Shown here one piece after another: positions 6,393-7,379 of a DNA stretch of 7,379 nucleotides. The notes beneath the pieces were generated by a model, which worked only from the letters and a program-made list of their open reading frames with translations, was not told the origin of the DNA and did no database searches. Position 1 is the first letter of the stretch; every line of letters starts with the position of its first letter. Made by a program: the position numbers and the translations under genes. Source of the stretch: Lachnospiraceae bacterium (GTDB taxonomy: Bacteria > Bacillota > Clostridia > Lachnospirales > Lachnospiraceae); NCBI GenBank assembly GCA_900771995.1, contig CAAGQC010000071.1, positions 1 to 7,379 on the forward strand, in the 5' to 3' direction.

Positions 6393-7247
6393 ATGGCTTA
6401 TTTGGGCATTCCCCAGAATACCATTGCGGTACTTCAGAAGTATCATTTCAATTTTCAGAAGAAATTCGGACAGAATTTCCTTATAGATACCACGGTTCTG
6501 GACCGGATCATTACCTCTGCGGAGATCACGAAGGAAGACTGTGTGTTGGAGATTGGACCGGGCATCGGCACCATGACCCAGTATCTGGCTGAGCGCGCAG
6601 GCAGCGTGGTAGCTGTGGAGATCGACAAAGCGCTGATTCCTATTCTGGAAGAGACCTTGCAGGACTATGATAATGTGACGGTCATCAATGACGATATCCT
6701 GAAAGTGGATATTAACCGGCTGGTGGAAGAGAAAAACGGAGGACGCCCCATCAAGGTGGTGGCGAACCTGCCCTATTACATAACGACGCCGATCATTATG
6801 GGCTTGTTCGAGAGCCGCGTTCCATTGAAGAGCATTACCATCATGGTACAGAAAGAAGTGGCGGATCGTATGCAGGTCGGCCCGGGCACGAAGGACTACG
6901 GTGCCCTGTCTCTGGCAGTGCAGTATTACGCGAAGCCGGAGATCGTGGCGAATGTGCCGCCCAACTGCTTCATCCCGAGACCCAATGTGGGCAGCGCTGT
7001 GATCCGCCTGACCCGCTACGAGGAGCCTCCGGTACAGGTGAAAGACGAGAAGAAAATGTTCGCCCTGATCCGGGCCTCCTTCAACCAACGCCGCAAGACC
7101 CTGGTGAACGGCCTGGGAAATGCGGGCCTCCCCGGCATTACCAAAGAATCTGCGGCAGCTGCCCTGGAACAGATGGGACTGTCCCCCACCGTAAGAGGAG
7201 AGGCACTGACGCTGGAACAGTTCGCGCAGTTGAGCGATCTGCTGTAA
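6393..7247 (+). CDS. rsmA: 16S rRNA (adenine(1518)-N6/adenine(1519)-N6)-dimethyltransferase
   Basis: This enzyme (RsmA, also KsgA) uses S-adenosylmethionine to dimethylate two adjacent adenines near the 3' end of 16S rRNA during small-subunit maturation. The 284-residue length is typical. Family motifs are intact: FGQNFL (25-30), the SAM-binding EIGPGIG (53-59), VEID after strand 2, the catalytic NLPYYIT (from N125), FIPRPNVGSAVI and ASFNQRRKTLVNGL near the C-terminus. It is the last gene of the lipoprotein-MBOAT-DHHW run, 11 bp after the DHHW gene, and appears coupled to it. In Bacillus-type gene order rsmA follows rnmV (RNase M5), which is not seen here. The stop codon lies inside the right-hand copy of a dispersed repeat. 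Confidence 0.97.
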   Translation: MAYLGIPQNTIAVLQKYHFNFQKKFGQNFLIDTTVLDRIITSAEITKEDCVLEIGPGIGTMTQYLAERAGSVVAVEIDKALIPILEETLQDYDNVTVINDDILKVDINRLVEEKNGGRPIKVVANLPYYITTPIIMGLFESRVPLKSITIMVQKEVADRMQVGPGTKDYGALSLAVQYYAKPEIVANVPPNCFIPRPNVGSAVIRLTRYEEPPVQVKDEKKMFALIRASFNQRRKTLVNGLGNAGLPGITKESAAAALEQMGLSPTVRGEALTLEQFAQLSDLL

Positions 7248-7379
7248 ATGGAAAGTTAGCGGAACGTCCCCGTAGCCCGCATTGGGGGTAAGGCCATCAG
7301 ACCTGCTCTCGCTTCGGAAGCAGAGCGTAGCGGTACATAAGCGAGGAAAGTACCCTCGCAATGCGTCCTCTGGGACGCT
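7241..7379 (+). repeat. Dispersed intergenic repeat, right copy, with serial hairpins
   Basis: The repeat starts over the rsmA stop codon (shared block 7241-7264), continues after 7 unshared bases with block 7272-7302, and again near 7331-7346; all three match the left end of the window in inverted orientation. Several hairpins follow one another. CCCC 7268-7271 can pair with GGGG 7284-7287. A 9-bp stem with one bulge spans 7305-7326. GCGAGG 7341-7346 pairs with CCTCGC 7354-7359, and GCGTCC 7363-7368 pairs with GGACGC 7373-7378. None is followed by a T-run within the window. It could stabilise or end the operon transcript, or be a mobile palindromic repeat. It runs off the right edge. Confidence 0.75.

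Noticed and set aside
6378..7361. Long minus-strand open frame (327 codons) opposite rsmA
   Set aside because: It mirrors the codon pattern of rsmA, which is certain from its motifs. The antisense translation has no recognisable domain. The same applies to the 311-codon frame opposite the DHHW gene (5419-6354).

Overview
The window looks like a piece of a Firmicutes genome, most likely Lachnospiraceae or a close clostridial relative. This is an inference from gene content: a DUF4358-type lipoprotein beside MBOAT and DHHW genes, strong AGGAGG-type ribosome binding sites, and moderate GC with mixed codon use. No rRNA, tRNA or taxonomic marker beyond rsmA is present, so the assignment is provisional.

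Layout. Positions 1-388 hold no gene. They carry part of a dispersed intergenic repeat and, nested in it, a large inverted repeat (112-351) with two small hairpins at its apex. An ABC-F ATPase gene runs leftward (389-1942) and ends against this region. A divergent promoter region (about 1943-2157) has a good promoter on each strand. It drives the ABC-F gene leftward and an AEC-family membrane transporter rightward (2158-3072). A 105-bp gap with a probable promoter and small hairpins leads into a tight rightward run of four genes: a DUF4358-like lipoprotein, an MBOAT membrane O-acyltransferase, a DHHW-family (AlgJ/AlgX-like) extracellular protein, and rsmA. Gaps between these four are 16, 20 and 11 bp, and the rsmA Shine-Dalgarno sequence overlaps the end of the DHHW gene. 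The window closes with a second copy of the repeat seen at the left end, in the opposite orientation.

How the genes work together. The lipoprotein, MBOAT and DHHW genes look like one functional unit. By analogy with AlgI and AlgJ/AlgX in alginate acetylation, the MBOAT protein would move an acyl group across the membrane and the DHHW protein would place it on a surface glycan. The lipoprotein would be an accessory subunit of unknown role. rsmA is a housekeeping 16S rRNA dimethyltransferase and appears to share their transcript. The ABC-F and AEC genes are separate units.

The least ordinary part is the DNA at the ends. The ABC-F gene and rsmA, on opposite strands and about 7 kb apart, end in the same 24-nt sequence (23/24 identical) that spans both stop codons. 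Each is followed by the same repeat family. The copy after ABC-F is split by about 300 bp containing the long palindrome. No complete novel defence or mobile system is visible here. The strongest leads are the stop-codon-abutting repeat and the palindrome.
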